A DNA stretch of 64,000 nucleotides from Levilactobacillus huananensis (GCF_003946145.1 NZ_RHOC01000003.1:124001-188000), one strand, 5' to 3'; counted from the stretch's first letter, positions 48,446 to 57,814 are shown. Notes: generated by a model from the letters alone, not told the origin. Numbers and translations are program-made.

Positions 48446-49306
48446 ATGCGTTTATTAGGGAGTAAAGTTAAACAATATCGGAAGCAGAAGAACTTGTCAC
48501 AACAAGAACTAGCCGAAGGGATTTGTACCCAAGCGACGGTTAGTCTGATGGAAAAAAAGAACAAAGTACCGAGCATCAAGATTATCTTACAGATTTGCCG
48601 GCGGCTCAATATTTCATTAAATGATGTTTTATCCGGTCTCGGGAGTGGGATGGATGAACAATTCGACGATATTGCCGGGGCGATCCGTCGTGAGGACTAT
48701 GCGCTCGCGGATGATCTGCTGGGTAAGGTTAATATGACGAATGTTCAGAATGCCTTTGACCGCGAACGCTACCATTACTACCGCGGTTTTGTGGAACTTG
48801 GCGCTCGTAATCGGCCGGACGAAGCAATCTTTCACTTTAACTTGTTGCTTCACCGCGCCTACCGGATGCCGTGGGATCTGTATGCGATTGTCGGTAACGT
48901 CGGCATGGCCACGGCTTACCTCAATCGTCAGGAACTCGACAAGGCACGTTTCTATTTGAATGCCGCAGTCGGTTACCTCGATGATTTTGAATGGCATGAC
49001 GAAGATAACTTTAAGCGACTCATCTGGGCCCGTTATCAGATTGCTCAGATGTATCTGAAGTTGGAACAGCCACAACTGGTGATTGATAACGTCGAAGCCG
49101 CTTTGCGGGCCGTTAAGCACCAAGGGTCACTGTACCTGATCGATGTCCTGTACGAAATGAAGGGGGAGGCTGAGAAGGCTCTCCTGGCAACGACTGCTTC
49201 CAAACGGAGTTTGAGTATCGCGCGGACTCTGGCACTGGTGACCCACAACGTTGCCTTGCAAGAACGGTTAACTCCTCAATTAGGAAGTACCATTATTGCT
49301 GATTAA
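48446..49306 (+). CDS. XRE regulator with TPR-like domain (Rgg/PlcR architecture)
   Basis: 286 residues, ATG after GGGAGAGATGAG. Residues 5-62: XRE HTH (VKQYRKQKNLSQQELAEGIC, TVSLMEKKNKVPS). Residues 75-280: helical repeats resembling TPRs, as in Rgg/PlcR/PrgX-type peptide-sensing regulators. No small signal-peptide gene was recognised beside it. Convergent with the usp gene. Confidence 0.85.
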   Translation: MRLLGSKVKQYRKQKNLSQQELAEGICTQATVSLMEKKNKVPSIKIILQICRRLNISLNDVLSGLGSGMDEQFDDIAGAIRREDYALADDLLGKVNMTNVQNAFDRERYHYYRGFVELGARNRPDEAIFHFNLLLHRAYRMPWDLYAIVGNVGMATAYLNRQELDKARFYLNAAVGYLDDFEWHDEDNFKRLIWARYQIAQMYLKLEQPQLVIDNVEAALRAVKHQGSLYLIDVLYEMKGEAEKALLATTASKRSLSIARTLALVTHNVALQERLTPQLGSTIIAD

Positions 49307-49315
49307 ATAGACACA

Positions 49316-49352
49316 AAAAAGTCGTTGCCCCGTTATGGGGCAGCGACTTTTA
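49316..49352. terminator. Bidirectional terminator
   Basis: 15-bp stem AAAAGTCGTTGCCCC / GGGGCAGCGACTTTT between convergent regulator and usp genes. Confidence 0.9.
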
Positions 49353-49366
49353 CTGATTAATAAGGC

Positions 49367-49846
49367 TTATTTTTCTGGATGAGTCTTTTTGGCGGGCTGG
49401 TTATCTAAATCAGTCCGAACAACGATAACGTCGCAGACAGCCGTACGAGTAACATATTCGGTAACAGAACCAATCAAGAGACGTTCAACGGCATTTAACC
49501 CCGTTGCCCCAATCATGATCAGGTCTGTATCGTTATCCCGAGGGACATCACGGGCAATGATCGTCTTTGGCGCGCCATACTCAATCGCGTAATCGATGTT
49601 GTCTAGGCCAGCAGCCTTAGCATCGGCAACGTACTTATCAAGTGTCTTCTTCGCCGTTTCCGTGACTTGTTCAACCATGCTGGTATCAAAGCTGGAAATG
49701 TTTTGGAAAGCCCGCGTATCAACAACGTGAACGAGATGTAAATCAGCATCGTTACGCTTAGCCACAGCGACCGCTTTCTTGAAAGCTAATTCTGCTTCGT
49801 AGGAACCGTCGACTGGTACTAAAATGTGCTTATATTGTTGTAACAT
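49367..49846 (-). CDS. Universal stress protein UspA family
   Basis: 159 residues from ATG 49846, after AGAGGTGA. Rossmann-like Usp fold: HILVPVDGSYEAELAFKKAV at the start and the ATP-binding G-x2-G-x9-GS motif (GATGLNAVERLLIGSVT) near the end. ATP-binding subclass. Role in stress survival; single gene. Confidence 0.93.
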   Translation of the reverse strand: MLQQYKHILVPVDGSYEAELAFKKAVAVAKRNDADLHLVHVVDTRAFQNISSFDTSMVEQVTETAKKTLDKYVADAKAAGLDNIDYAIEYGAPKTIIARDVPRDNDTDLIMIGATGLNAVERLLIGSVTEYVTRTAVCDVIVVRTDLDNQPAKKTHPEK

Positions 49847-49942
49847 ATTGTTCACCTCTCATTACTTTATACTCTTATCATACGTTATTTATGGCCAAAT
49901 AAAAAGCAAAATGGCAGAAATTCTCGGAGAAAATGAAACCGG

Positions 49943-50230
49943 TTACGCTTTAGGCAACCAACGAACCATTAGAATTTGAAGAGCCAAAATGACGATAATG
50001 CCCGCTAAGAGGGCAATGATGATGAGGATCGTATTGTTCAGGGCGGTCGCTACTGCTGAGAGGATCCCAACGAGTAGAAGGATGATCCCGCCGACTTTCA
50101 GGATGTTACTGAGGACCGCGTTTTCTTCCGGATGAAAGACCAAAAATGGTCGGTTACGGTGACTATAGGCGCCCCAACCAATGCCGAGGGCCAGCACGGT
50201 GTAGCAGATCATTAAAATAGTTATGAGCAC
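49943..50230 (-). CDS. Small membrane protein, unknown
   Basis: 95 residues from GTG 50230 with AAAGGAGG eight bases upstream; the longer frame would start inside the 6S terminator. Three membrane segments (TILMICYTVLALGIGWGAY, ILKVGGIILLLVGILSAVA, TILIIIALLAGIIVILALQI). No family assigned. Confidence 0.75.
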   Translation of the reverse strand: MLITILMICYTVLALGIGWGAYSHRNRPFLVFHPEENAVLSNILKVGGIILLLVGILSAVATALNNTILIIIALLAGIIVILALQILMVRWLPKA

Positions 50231-50255
50231 GAGGTGTTCCTCCTTTAATTTGAAA

Positions 50256-50487
50256 AGAAAAGGACCATTCAATGGAATGGTCCTCAAAGCTGAGCTTTGG
50301 TTGATCTAAGTGGTGCCGTTAATTGTCCAGTCATGTTGACCCGCGATGACAATGCAGGGGGGAATGTCTGTTGGAGCGTCTGACTTCCAAGTGAAAAGGC
50401 CTGCCATCTTCTCCACCATAGAACATTCCCATATATAAATTACTTGTTCGGCAACTTGTAGTGAGACAACGCGTACACCTTAGAACC
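50256..50487 (-). ncRNA. ssrS: 6S RNA
   Basis: Minus-strand region between rarA and a small membrane gene, without coding frames. Strong own promoter, complementary 5' and 3' ends (AAGGTGGT near the start against ACCACTT near 50310), a central region with ATGGGAATGTTCTATGGTGG against GACATTCCCCCC typical of the 6S open bubble, and a terminator GGACCATTC / GAATGGTCC followed by TTTTCTTTT. Location next to rarA matches bsrA of Bacillus. 6S RNA binds housekeeping RNA polymerase as a promoter mimic. Confidence 0.75.
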
Positions 50488-50493
50488 ACCTTG

Positions 50494-50522
50494 ATATTAG
50501 CATATTATGGGGTGAAGTTCAA
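50494..50522 (-). promoter_or_regulatory. Promoter of the 6S RNA
   Basis: On the minus strand TTGAAC (50522-50517), exactly 17 bp, TAATAT (50499-50494); predicted start near 50487. Confidence 0.75.
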
Positions 50523-50526
50523 TTTA

Positions 50527-51804
50527 TCACTTTCGATTTGCCTGACGAAGGCGCTGGTATTGTTCGGCTAACTGACTTTCGAAACGGCCATTGGTCTTGG
50601 GGTGATAGTACTGTGCTGATTTGAGGCTGTCTGGTAGGTATTGTTGCTTGACCCAGTCATTAGGGAAATCATGAGGGAATTGATAACCATTCCCATGACC
50701 CAGCTTCTTAGCCCCACTGTAATGGGCATCCTTGAGGTGTTCTGGTACGGCCCCATTGTGGCCTTCCATGACATCTTCTAGGGCGCCGTCGATGGCAGCA
50801 ATTCCAGAGTTGGACTTAGGAGACAAGCACAGCTCGATGACGGCGTCTGCGAGGGGAATTCGTCCCTCGGGCAGGCCCAGTTGTTGTGCGGCTTGTACGG
50901 CCTGTACGGTGCGTCCTGCGGCAGGGAGGTTAGCGAGGCCAATGTCCTCGTAAGCAATGACCATCAGTCGCCGACAGATTGACGGGAGGTCACCAGCCGC
51001 CACTAGTTGTGCCAGGTAATGTAGAGCAGCATCGGTGTCACTCCCTCGAATGGATTTCTGAAAGGCGGAAATGACGTCGTAATGGGCATCCCCGTTCTTG
51101 TCACCCACCAAGGCCTTACGTTGCAAGCAGGTCTCGGCAATCTCACGTGTCACATAAATTTGCCCGTCTTCGGCTGGGGGCGTAGATTGTGCGGCTAGTT
51201 CTAAGCCACTTAAGGCACTGCGGAGATCACCATTAGTAGCTCCAGCAATGAAGTCGAGAGCATCGGCATCAACTTGTAAAGGCAACCCGCCGAGGCCACG
51301 TTCCTTGTCGGTGATAGCCCGGTTCAAGGCCACTTTAATGTCGTCCAAAGAGAGGGGGTGAACTTCAAAAATCTGGGTTCGACTCCGGATAGCCGGGTTG
51401 ATGTTGATGTAAGGATTCTCGGTGGTGGCGCCGATGAGGATGATACGACCGCTCTCTAGGTGAGGGAGTAAGAAGTCCTGCTTGGTCTTGTCTAGGCGGT
51501 GAATTTCGTCGAGTAACAGGATGACGGTCCCGCTCATCTTGGCCTCGGCCGCAACAACCTGAAGGTCTTTCTTAGTGTCCGTCGCAGCATTTAACTTGCG
51601 AAAAGCATATTTTGTGGATCCAGCGATTGCGCTGGCAATACTGGTTTTTCCTGTGCCTGGTGGGCCATAGAGAATCATAGACGACAGAAGTTTAGCCGCC
51701 ACCATGCGGGCAATAATCTTGCCGGGGCCTACCAAGTCTTGTTGGCCCACGATATCTTCAAGGCGTTGAGGCCGCATACGGTAGGCTAATGGATGTTGTG
51801 CCAA
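50527..51804 (-). CDS. rarA: Replication-associated recombination protein A (RarA/MgsA)
   Basis: 425 residues from TTG 51804, with AAAGGACC upstream; the frame is open 16 codons further but that would overlap the previous gene's end. AAA+ ATPase of the clamp-loader type: Walker A GPPGTGKTS, Walker B LLLDEIHRLD, arginine finger region RSALSGLEL, C-terminal MgsA domain (EVMEGHNGAVPEHLKDAHY). Acts at stalled replication forks. Second gene after the yueI-like gene. Confidence 0.94.
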   Translation of the reverse strand: MAQHPLAYRMRPQRLEDIVGQQDLVGPGKIIARMVAAKLLSSMILYGPPGTGKTSIASAIAGSTKYAFRKLNAATDTKKDLQVVAAEAKMSGTVILLLDEIHRLDKTKQDFLLPHLESGRIILIGATTENPYININPAIRSRTQIFEVHPLSLDDIKVALNRAITDKERGLGGLPLQVDADALDFIAGATNGDLRSALSGLELAAQSTPPAEDGQIYVTREIAETCLQRKALVGDKNGDAHYDVISAFQKSIRGSDTDAALHYLAQLVAAGDLPSICRRLMVIAYEDIGLANLPAAGRTVQAVQAAQQLGLPEGRIPLADAVIELCLSPKSNSGIAAIDGALEDVMEGHNGAVPEHLKDAHYSGAKKLGHGNGYQFPHDFPNDWVKQQYLPDSLKSAQYYHPKTNGRFESQLAEQYQRLRQANRK

Positions 51805-51821
51805 AATAAAAGGTCCTTTCT

Positions 51822-52280
51822 TTAATGATGACCGAAGAGACGAGTAAGCCAACCCGACTTTTTTGTCGGTGGCGTGGCCTGAGTTGGTTTTGTTGGATAT
51901 TTAGCAGTTAAGGTGATGGGATTCTGGTCGATCGCATGGTCACTGGCGACGACGAGACCCAGATCCGCGGCTTGATGGCCGTAGAAGTCATCTTGACGAA
52001 TTGTAAATTTTAAGTTGTGTTGACCCGTGGCCTTCAGATAAGGGGCCAGGTCACTCTGGTCGATGTGGCCGTTAAAAATCACCTGCAGGTCTGGATGCGC
52101 GCTGATTTCACGCGTGAAGGTCCGAACATTCTGGGCATTGGTGACCTCAGCAATCGTCATGGCGAGGGAGACACGTTCGCGAAATGTTCCCAGGTAATGG
52201 CGTTGTTCATCGGGGTGAACCATCGGTGTGCCATAGACCGAATTCTGTAGATGTTGTTCCATTTGACTCTTCTCAGCCAT
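51822..52280 (-). CDS. DUF1694 (YueI) family protein
   Basis: 152 residues from ATG 52280 after AAAGAGGGAT. Soluble alpha/beta protein with the family's YGTPMVHPDEQRHYLGTFRE start and DLGLVVASDHAI; basic C-terminal tail (TKKSGWLTRLFGHH). Function unknown. 17 bp upstream of rarA in the same operon. Confidence 0.85.
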   Translation of the reverse strand: MAEKSQMEQHLQNSVYGTPMVHPDEQRHYLGTFRERVSLAMTIAEVTNAQNVRTFTREISAHPDLQVIFNGHIDQSDLAPYLKATGQHNLKFTIRQDDFYGHQAADLGLVVASDHAIDQNPITLTAKYPTKPTQATPPTKKSGWLTRLFGHH

Positions 52281-52354
52281 GAGGATCCCTCTTTCCAAGT
52301 TAGTTCTATTAGTATAACATGGAATCAATTGAACGTTTAGAAGGGGGATTAGCG

Positions 52355-52954
52355 ATGTACGAGGACCAAGACTTTCGCGTATTTGAGGATCAAACGTTGC
52401 CCGGACGGTTAGGAAAGATTAGAGAACAGATTGATCCGAAGTTCATGGCGACGGTGGCGGATCTCAAACCGGTTTTTGCCACACTGGCGGTGCCAATCTA
52501 TGATCACGTCTCAAAACATTTACGACGGACCAAGAATCCGCCCACTGATACCTGGGTGGCTTTTAGTACGTCCAAGCGGGGCTATAAGATGTTACCGCAT
52601 CTGGAGATTGGTTTCTGGGACGACCGGTTCTTTATCTGGCTAGCCGTGTTACAGGAGGCCAAGAATCGTCAGGCCTTGTTGCGCGGTCTGAAGGAAGATC
52701 TCGTCATGACATTGCCCAGTGATTTCGAATGTGGGGGCGATCATACGGACAAGAATTCCGGGGTTTCACTCACGCATGAGAATTATCAAGCATTGATGGC
52801 GACTCAGATCGATCGGCATGCTGAATGGCAGGTTGGCCGGCAATTCCATCGGGGGGATGCCTTCTTTACGTTGACACCAGAGGCGCAGGCGGCCACAATT
52901 AGAGAATGTGTGACAGCATTGCTCCCGGTGTATGACCAGTTGATTCAAATTTAA
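52355..52954 (+). CDS. DUF1054 (YktB) family protein
   Basis: 199 residues from ATG 52355 after AAGGGGGATT. Soluble; family markers YDHVSKHLRRTKNPPTDTWV and ISTSKRGYKMLPHLEIGFWD-like segment. Function unknown. Divergent from the yueI-rarA operon. Confidence 0.88.
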   Translation: MYEDQDFRVFEDQTLPGRLGKIREQIDPKFMATVADLKPVFATLAVPIYDHVSKHLRRTKNPPTDTWVAFSTSKRGYKMLPHLEIGFWDDRFFIWLAVLQEAKNRQALLRGLKEDLVMTLPSDFECGGDHTDKNSGVSLTHENYQALMATQIDRHAEWQVGRQFHRGDAFFTLTPEAQAATIRECVTALLPVYDQLIQI

Positions 52955-53000
52955 TCCCACAAAGTGGGGTGTGCTTACCAAAATTAGAGGGGGATTTTTT

Positions 53001-54056
53001 TTGATTGCATTTTTAAAGCGGACTTGGCAAAATCCACTGACGATGACTTACATCGCCTTAGTCTTACTGATCTTTATTGCCTGGAAGGCCCAGTCGTTTC
53101 TGTCGCTGGCGTTGTTTACGGTGATTTTTATTTATCTGGGAAACGCGGCGATTGGTGGCATTGAACGGCACTTGCATCTGCATCACTTGTGGGCGACGTT
53201 GTTGGTTTATATCCTGTTCCTGGGAATTCTCGTGGCGGCATTCTCACAGATTATTCCACCACTGGTGTCGGAGGCTTCAAACCTACCGAACACGATTGAT
53301 AGATTAATCGATACTTACCCCCAGCTTCAGAGCCAAGTGACCAGAATGGTGAAGAACCTCTCACAGAATGCATCGGTTATTAGCAATGGGAAGAACCTGT
53401 TGACTAGTGGAATTGGTCAGCTCTCCCGGCTGAGCTCTGGTGTGGAAACGATCCTATTGGCCTTCTTCTTTAGTTTCATTTTCAATCTGACCAAGGTTCA
53501 GCTTCAGTCGTTTGCCCATGCGTTCACACGAAGCCGTTTCGCAGGACTGTTCGTCCCAATGGGCCAACTGATTATGAAGTTTGTTCATATCTTTGGGACG
53601 GTTATCGAAACACAGTTATTGATCTGTACGATTAATACAATTTTGATGGTCCTGGGTCTGTGGGCGATCGGCATGCCTAGCCTGTTAATTCTGGGAATTA
53701 TGGTTTTCTTCCTGGGGCTGATTCCGGTGGCCGGGGTATTGATCTCACTGATTCCTTTAACGATTGTGGCCTTCGTGACGGGTGGCATTATCCGCGTCAT
53801 CGCTGTGCTGGTGCTGATCGTTGTGATTCACATGTTTGAATCTTACTTCCTGCATCCACGACTGATGGCCAATGCCACTAATTTACCAATTTTCGTGACC
53901 TTCATCACCCTGATTGTTAGTGAACAACTCTTTGGAACGTGGGGGTTACTGGTTGGAATGCCATTGATGGCGTTCTTCCTGGATGTCTTCGATGTTCAGT
54001 TAAAGCCTCATCGCGTGATGTCGAAAGACGCGGACATGAACTCACGAACAGAGTAG
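53001..54056 (+). CDS. AI-2E (PerM/YdbI) family transporter
   Basis: 351 residues from TTG 53001, after GAGGGGGATTTTTT. Eight membrane helices in the family layout: two N-terminal pairs, a soluble stretch (residues about 95-140) and a C-terminal block with GLIPVAGVLISLIPLTIVA and FESYFLHPRLM. Family members export small molecules or act as sodium/proton antiporters; a role in AI-2 export is not established here. Confidence 0.88.
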   Translation: MIAFLKRTWQNPLTMTYIALVLLIFIAWKAQSFLSLALFTVIFIYLGNAAIGGIERHLHLHHLWATLLVYILFLGILVAAFSQIIPPLVSEASNLPNTIDRLIDTYPQLQSQVTRMVKNLSQNASVISNGKNLLTSGIGQLSRLSSGVETILLAFFFSFIFNLTKVQLQSFAHAFTRSRFAGLFVPMGQLIMKFVHIFGTVIETQLLICTINTILMVLGLWAIGMPSLLILGIMVFFLGLIPVAGVLISLIPLTIVAFVTGGIIRVIAVLVLIVVIHMFESYFLHPRLMANATNLPIFVTFITLIVSEQLFGTWGLLVGMPLMAFFLDVFDVQLKPHRVMSKDADMNSRTE

Positions 54057-54079
54057 CCTTTTAGAAAGGAAGCGGCGTG

Positions 54080-54427
54080 ATGAAAGAAAAGAAACAAGGC
54101 TGGTTTACAAAACGGTCAAAATGGCTGTGGGGTGGTCTCATTGTCCTCGCCTTAGTTGGCACCTTCACGCCATTTGTTCCGAGCAATGCAGTTCGCCTGA
54201 GCATTCTCCAACAGGGCCATCCCGTTGCGGCGTTGTTGTCGGGCCCTTGGAAGATGTCGGGGTCAGCAGTTGAAAATTACGTCGGAAGCCACAAATCGCA
54301 ATACTATCAAGTCAGTGCGCGTTTCTCCAATGATAATTCGGATGTCCACGTGCTGACGGTTGATAAGGTTTCGGGATTTCATTTACTTAATCGGTATGTG
54401 GCGAAGCCAGCTACGCTGAAGAAGTAG
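54080..54427 (+). CDS. Membrane-anchored hypothetical protein
   Basis: 115 residues from ATG 54080 (GTG at 54077 also possible), AAGGAAG upstream. Basic N terminus, one membrane helix (WGGLIVLALVGTFTPFV), then about 80 extracellular residues. No lipobox or recognised domain. Probably co-transcribed with the transporter (24-bp gap). Confidence 0.7.
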   Translation: MKEKKQGWFTKRSKWLWGGLIVLALVGTFTPFVPSNAVRLSILQQGHPVAALLSGPWKMSGSAVENYVGSHKSQYYQVSARFSNDNSDVHVLTVDKVSGFHLLNRYVAKPATLKK

Positions 54428-54455
54428 TCGAGAAACACGATAATCGTAGGTATAT

Positions 54456-54503
54456 AAAAAGCAGTCGCAAGCCACTTGGAGTGGGGGATGCGACTGCTTT
54501 TTT
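54456..54503. terminator. Bidirectional terminator
   Basis: AAAAAGCAGTCGCA / TGCGACTGCTTTTTT between convergent genes. Confidence 0.85.
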
Positions 54504-54534
54504 GATTCTATTTACTTGATATTCAGCATGGTGT

Positions 54535-55494
54535 TTAATACAGTCCCTGAATGTAATCAGTAGCTGCTTGGGTATCTTCAGGAGAAACGGCATCTGCACC
54601 GGTCACGCCCATAACTGAGCCGACATATTTCCAACCTAGATCTCTAAGGTAAAAGAAAAATTCTTGTTTACCGTTGTTAATGGTGAGATTATAACCATTA
54701 CTGTCAGCATCCCGGAGCAATGCCTGAAAGACGCGGCCCATTTTAAAAGTTACACGATAGAGATAAGTTTTACCAGATTTAACCTTTTTAGTGACAACGC
54801 CCTTCACTGGTTTTGCTAAATAATAGGTTACGCTAGAACGGGTGAATTTGAATTTCTTAATCTTTGCATAACGCGTCGGTTCATATCTTGATCCCTTGGT
54901 GTGGTAAACAAGCTGGCTATCTGCGGAAATAGAAACGAAAGGTAGAGAATAACCGCTAGGATCATAGACAGGATTGTTGGACTTAACAGATAGGAAAGGA
55001 AATTGAGCCAGCGAGTTGTAAGAAAAAGCGGTTGTCCTAGTATATGGTTGTTGAGCACTACCATTTTTTTTGGACGATGGATAACTTTCATGCACATTGC
55101 CAAGCGCTTTAAAAACTAGCTTTTGATTTTTAATACTCAGAGAGGGGTTGCTAATGTAGGTGAGATTGCCCTTACCGTCGCTAGATCCAGCCACGATTGA
55201 GCCCTTGGGCAAAGTAGTTGATTTGTGTTTGTACTCATCGGTTATTTTTACTGCTTTTTTTAATTTAAAAGTTTTGTATTGACTCTGACGAAATTTGTGC
55301 GAAGCTGAATAATCAAATGTTACGTCGAAGTACGCCAATTTTCGAATATCAACCTTATGAACAAGAGTGTCGACATTTTTCCCGGTATTTACGAGCGTTG
55401 CTTTTTCGGCAGATGCGCTAGTAACACCTAAACTTCCTATAACAGCACCCAGTAACATGAACAATAGCGTGCTTTTTCTTTTTATCTTAAACAA
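54535..55494 (-). CDS. Secreted protein, paralogue of the 14560 gene
   Basis: 319 residues, TTG start eight bases after AGGAGG. Signal peptide with cleavage after SASA (about residue 29). Mature part rich in Lys, Tyr, Ser and Thr; no anchor. Shares LPKG(S/T)IVAG and the C-terminal Tyr-Leu-x-Lys-x-x-KG ... YxYR block with the protein at 14560. Extra C-terminal 60 residues include an acidic tail. Secreted, function unknown. Confidence 0.8.
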   Translation of the reverse strand: MFKIKRKSTLLFMLLGAVIGSLGVTSASAEKATLVNTGKNVDTLVHKVDIRKLAYFDVTFDYSASHKFRQSQYKTFKLKKAVKITDEYKHKSTTLPKGSIVAGSSDGKGNLTYISNPSLSIKNQKLVFKALGNVHESYPSSKKNGSAQQPYTRTTAFSYNSLAQFPFLSVKSNNPVYDPSGYSLPFVSISADSQLVYHTKGSRYEPTRYAKIKKFKFTRSSVTYYLAKPVKGVVTKKVKSGKTYLYRVTFKMGRVFQALLRDADSNGYNLTINNGKQEFFFYLRDLGWKYVGSVMGVTGADAVSPEDTQAATDYIQGLY

Positions 55495-55855
55495 TCTAAA
55501 TTCCTCCTAAATAATAGTTTCCCCTGAAACTTCCTACTGACATCAGTATAACTAAATCTGAACCCAGTTTGGCTCGCTAAATATTTGGGTGGCTAATTGG
55601 GTTCTCTAAACCTTTGTCGTTTTTTGGTACGGGGAAATAGGTCACCACTTTCTGATTATGTGATGAAGAGGCATAGACTATAGGTGTTTTCCCGAAATAG
55701 CAGAGTCTTCTAAAACTAATAGAGCCTGATTACTTTTGCTTTCAGACCTCAAAATGGCATATAGTAATATAATAAAATACACATTATACGATGATATAAG
55801 TGAGCACTAGCGCTATAATTAGACTGTTCAAACAATAGTTATGGGGGTTTATATT
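55495..55855. other. 361-bp intergenic region between divergent secreted-protein genes
   Basis: AT-rich. TATAAT at 55813-55818 could serve the rightward gene; no gene seen. Confidence 0.6.
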
Positions 55856-56227
55856 ATGAAGAAAACATTGTTGGCGATGGCTTCGGTCCTTGTTCTGTTA
55901 CCTGTTCTTGGAACGAGTACCACTGCACAAGCGGCATCATGGCATAAGGGTTCACCGAAAATCACTCGGGGAACTTGGACGGATAAAGCTAAATTTCCTA
56001 AAGGCGCGATGTATGACTCTATTCACATTAGCAAGACTAGATTTGCAATGAATGACGCTGATCCTGTATTGACCCACTTGCGGTATAAGAAGGTTGGAAA
56101 GCGAACCTATAAATTCCGCGGGTATGAACCTGAGGCAAGAAAATATGAATCTACGCCTAAGATTCACTTCACAAAGCATAACCTTAAAATGAATCAATAT
56201 GGTCATTACTTACATTTGACTAAGTAG
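55856..56227 (+). CDS. Small secreted protein
   Basis: 123 residues from ATG 55856 after GGGGG (an ATG at 55841 includes that ribosome binding site). Signal peptide cleaved after TAQA (about 27). Mature 95 residues are basic (Lys, His, Arg), fitting wall association. No cysteine, no anchor, family not identified. Divergent from the larger secreted protein. Confidence 0.72.
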   Translation: MKKTLLAMASVLVLLPVLGTSTTAQAASWHKGSPKITRGTWTDKAKFPKGAMYDSIHISKTRFAMNDADPVLTHLRYKKVGKRTYKFRGYEPEARKYESTPKIHFTKHNLKMNQYGHYLHLTK

Positions 56228-56270
56228 TAAAAGAGCCACTCTATCCGCAAGGGGTAGGGTGGTTCTACTT
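56228..56270 (+). terminator. Terminator-like hairpin after the small secreted protein
   Basis: AGAGCCACTCTATCC / GGGTAGGGTGGTTCT stem; no long T tract. Confidence 0.55.
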
Positions 56271-56297
56271 ATTGGTCTTGAATAACTGCAAACAGAA

Positions 56298-56328
56298 CAA
56301 AAAAGACTTGCCACAAGGACAAGTCTTT
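56298..56328 (-). terminator. Terminator of rpsD
   Basis: AAAGACTTG / CAAGTCTTT hairpin; on the minus strand it is followed by TTT. Confidence 0.75.
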
Positions 56329-56353
56329 CCATATACCGATTAAGAACTGAATC

Positions 56354-56959
56354 TTACCGGTTGTAGTATTCAACGATAAGAGCATCGTCGAGTTCTGCAT
56401 CTAATTCTTCACGTTGTGGCAAACGGGTAAGAGAACCTTCCAGCTTGTCAGCGTCGAATTGAACGTATTGTGGACGGCCAACAACGGCTTCCACAGCACC
56501 CTTGATAACAGCTAAGTCCTTGGACTTTTCACGAACGCTGATCACTTGACCAACTTCAACTTCATATGAAGGGATGTCCAGACGCTTGCCGTCAACAGTG
56601 ATGTGACCATGGTTAACCAATTGACGAGCTTGGCGACGAGTAGTAGCCAAACCTAAACGGTAAACCATGTTGTCAAGACGACGTTCGAGTAAGATCATGA
56701 AGTTAGTACCATGGGTACCTTCAGCGATCTTGCCGGCACGCTTGAACAAGTTGTAGAATTGACGTTCAGTCATGCCGTAAGTGAACCGGAGCTTTTGCTT
56801 TTCGCGCAATTGCGTACCGTATTCAGATAACTTTTGACGACGACCTTGACCATGATCACCAGGTGCGTAAGGACGACGGTTTAATTCTTTACCAGTGCCG
56901 GAAAGGGAAACCCCTAAACGACGGGAAATACGCCAGCTTGGGCCAGTGTAACGAGACAT
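56354..56959 (-). CDS. rpsD: 30S ribosomal protein S4
   Basis: 201 residues from ATG 56959 (TTGGAGGAAC upstream); the open frame beyond it is leader sequence. [20 protein letters not shown] start and S4 RNA-binding domain ([20 protein letters not shown]). No zinc cysteines. Primary rRNA-binding protein of the small subunit. Monocistronic with a long leader. Confidence 0.98.
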   Translation of the reverse strand: MSRYTGPSWRISRRLGVSLSGTGKELNRRPYAPGDHGQGRRQKLSEYGTQLREKQKLRFTYGMTERQFYNLFKRAGKIAEGTHGTNFMILLERRLDNMVYRLGLATTRRQARQLVNHGHITVDGKRLDIPSYEVEVGQVISVREKSKDLAVIKGAVEAVVGRPQYVQFDADKLEGSLTRLPQREELDAELDDALIVEYYNR

Positions 56960-57135
56960 AGATAGTTCCTCCAATAAAATATTATTTGGAGTAAAATAAG
57001 CTGTATATAAGTTTAGTATTCGTGCAGATTGCTTTGCAGGTTTCACCGTATGCAGCCGCAGGTTACTTCCTGAACCAATGTAACGGCAACAATCTGTTGA
57101 CGAGCTTACCACTTATCGCTGCATTATTTTACACA
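56960..57135 (-). promoter_or_regulatory. rpsD leader, candidate S4 autoregulatory RNA
   Basis: About 175 nt of untranslated, structured leader on the minus strand between the predicted start and rpsD. In Bacillus the rpsD leader binds S4 and represses its own synthesis; length and position fit the Bacillota S4 leader, but I did not match its consensus. Confidence 0.5.
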
Positions 57136-57141
57136 AACGCC

Positions 57142-57171
57142 ATTATACCCAGGTTAGCTAGGCTTTGTCAA
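57142..57171 (-). promoter_or_regulatory. Promoter of rpsD
   Basis: On the minus strand TTGACA (57171-57166), 18 bp, TATAAT (57147-57142). It overlaps the last codons of the fRMsr gene. Confidence 0.85.
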
Positions 57172-57628
57172 TGTGTTTCAGCAAAACATGGGCGAATTCC
57201 TCGAGAACTGCTTGATCATCGGTCGTGAAACGTCCCTTGATGGGGGAGTCAATGTCGAGGATACCTAACTTGGTTCCGTCGTTTGAGGTCAGTGGAACGA
57301 CAATCTCAGAGTTGCTGGCCGAGTCACAGGCGATGTGACCGGCAAAGGCGTGGACGTCAGGAACCAATTGTGTTTTCTGCGTAGCTAGTGCAGTTCCACA
57401 GACCCCGTGGCCGTTTTCAATGTGGACACAGGCCACGTTGCCTTGAAAGGGACCGAGAATGAGGTCGTCGCTGGCTGGTTGGTAAAGATAAAAACCAGCC
57501 CAGTTGATGTCGGTTAGCGTTTGTTTCAAGAGAGCGGAGGCGTTGGCAAGGTTTGCCACAAAATTCGTTTCTTCATATAAAAGTGCATCGAGTTGCTCAG
57601 TAAGTAAGGGATTAATTTGATCACTCAT
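57158..57628 (-). CDS. Free methionine-(R)-sulfoxide reductase (GAF domain)
   Basis: 156 residues, single GAF domain. Family markers WAGFYLY, GPFQGNVACVHI, GVCGTA and HIACDSASNSEIVVP, with the three redox cysteines. Reduces free Met-R-O using thioredoxin. The neighbourhood rpsD-GAF-ezrA is conserved in Bacillota. Confidence 0.93.
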   Translation of the reverse strand: MSDQINPLLTEQLDALLYEETNFVANLANASALLKQTLTDINWAGFYLYQPASDDLILGPFQGNVACVHIENGHGVCGTALATQKTQLVPDVHAFAGHIACDSASNSEIVVPLTSNDGTKLGILDIDSPIKGRFTTDDQAVLEEFAHVLLKHIDKA

Positions 57629-57814
57629 GAAAAGGCCTCCAATTTGATAAGAATAAATAGTCGCGTATAGGCAAAAAGGTTAAGAGAATCGTGAAAACGT
57701 AGTGAAGCCTAGGCGTGACTTATGCTATAATCGAGATTAGATTAAATTGTAAGATGAACCGAGTGATTTTGCAACTCGTTAAACGTTGAAATGTGGATGA
57801 AGGATGGGGTCAAT

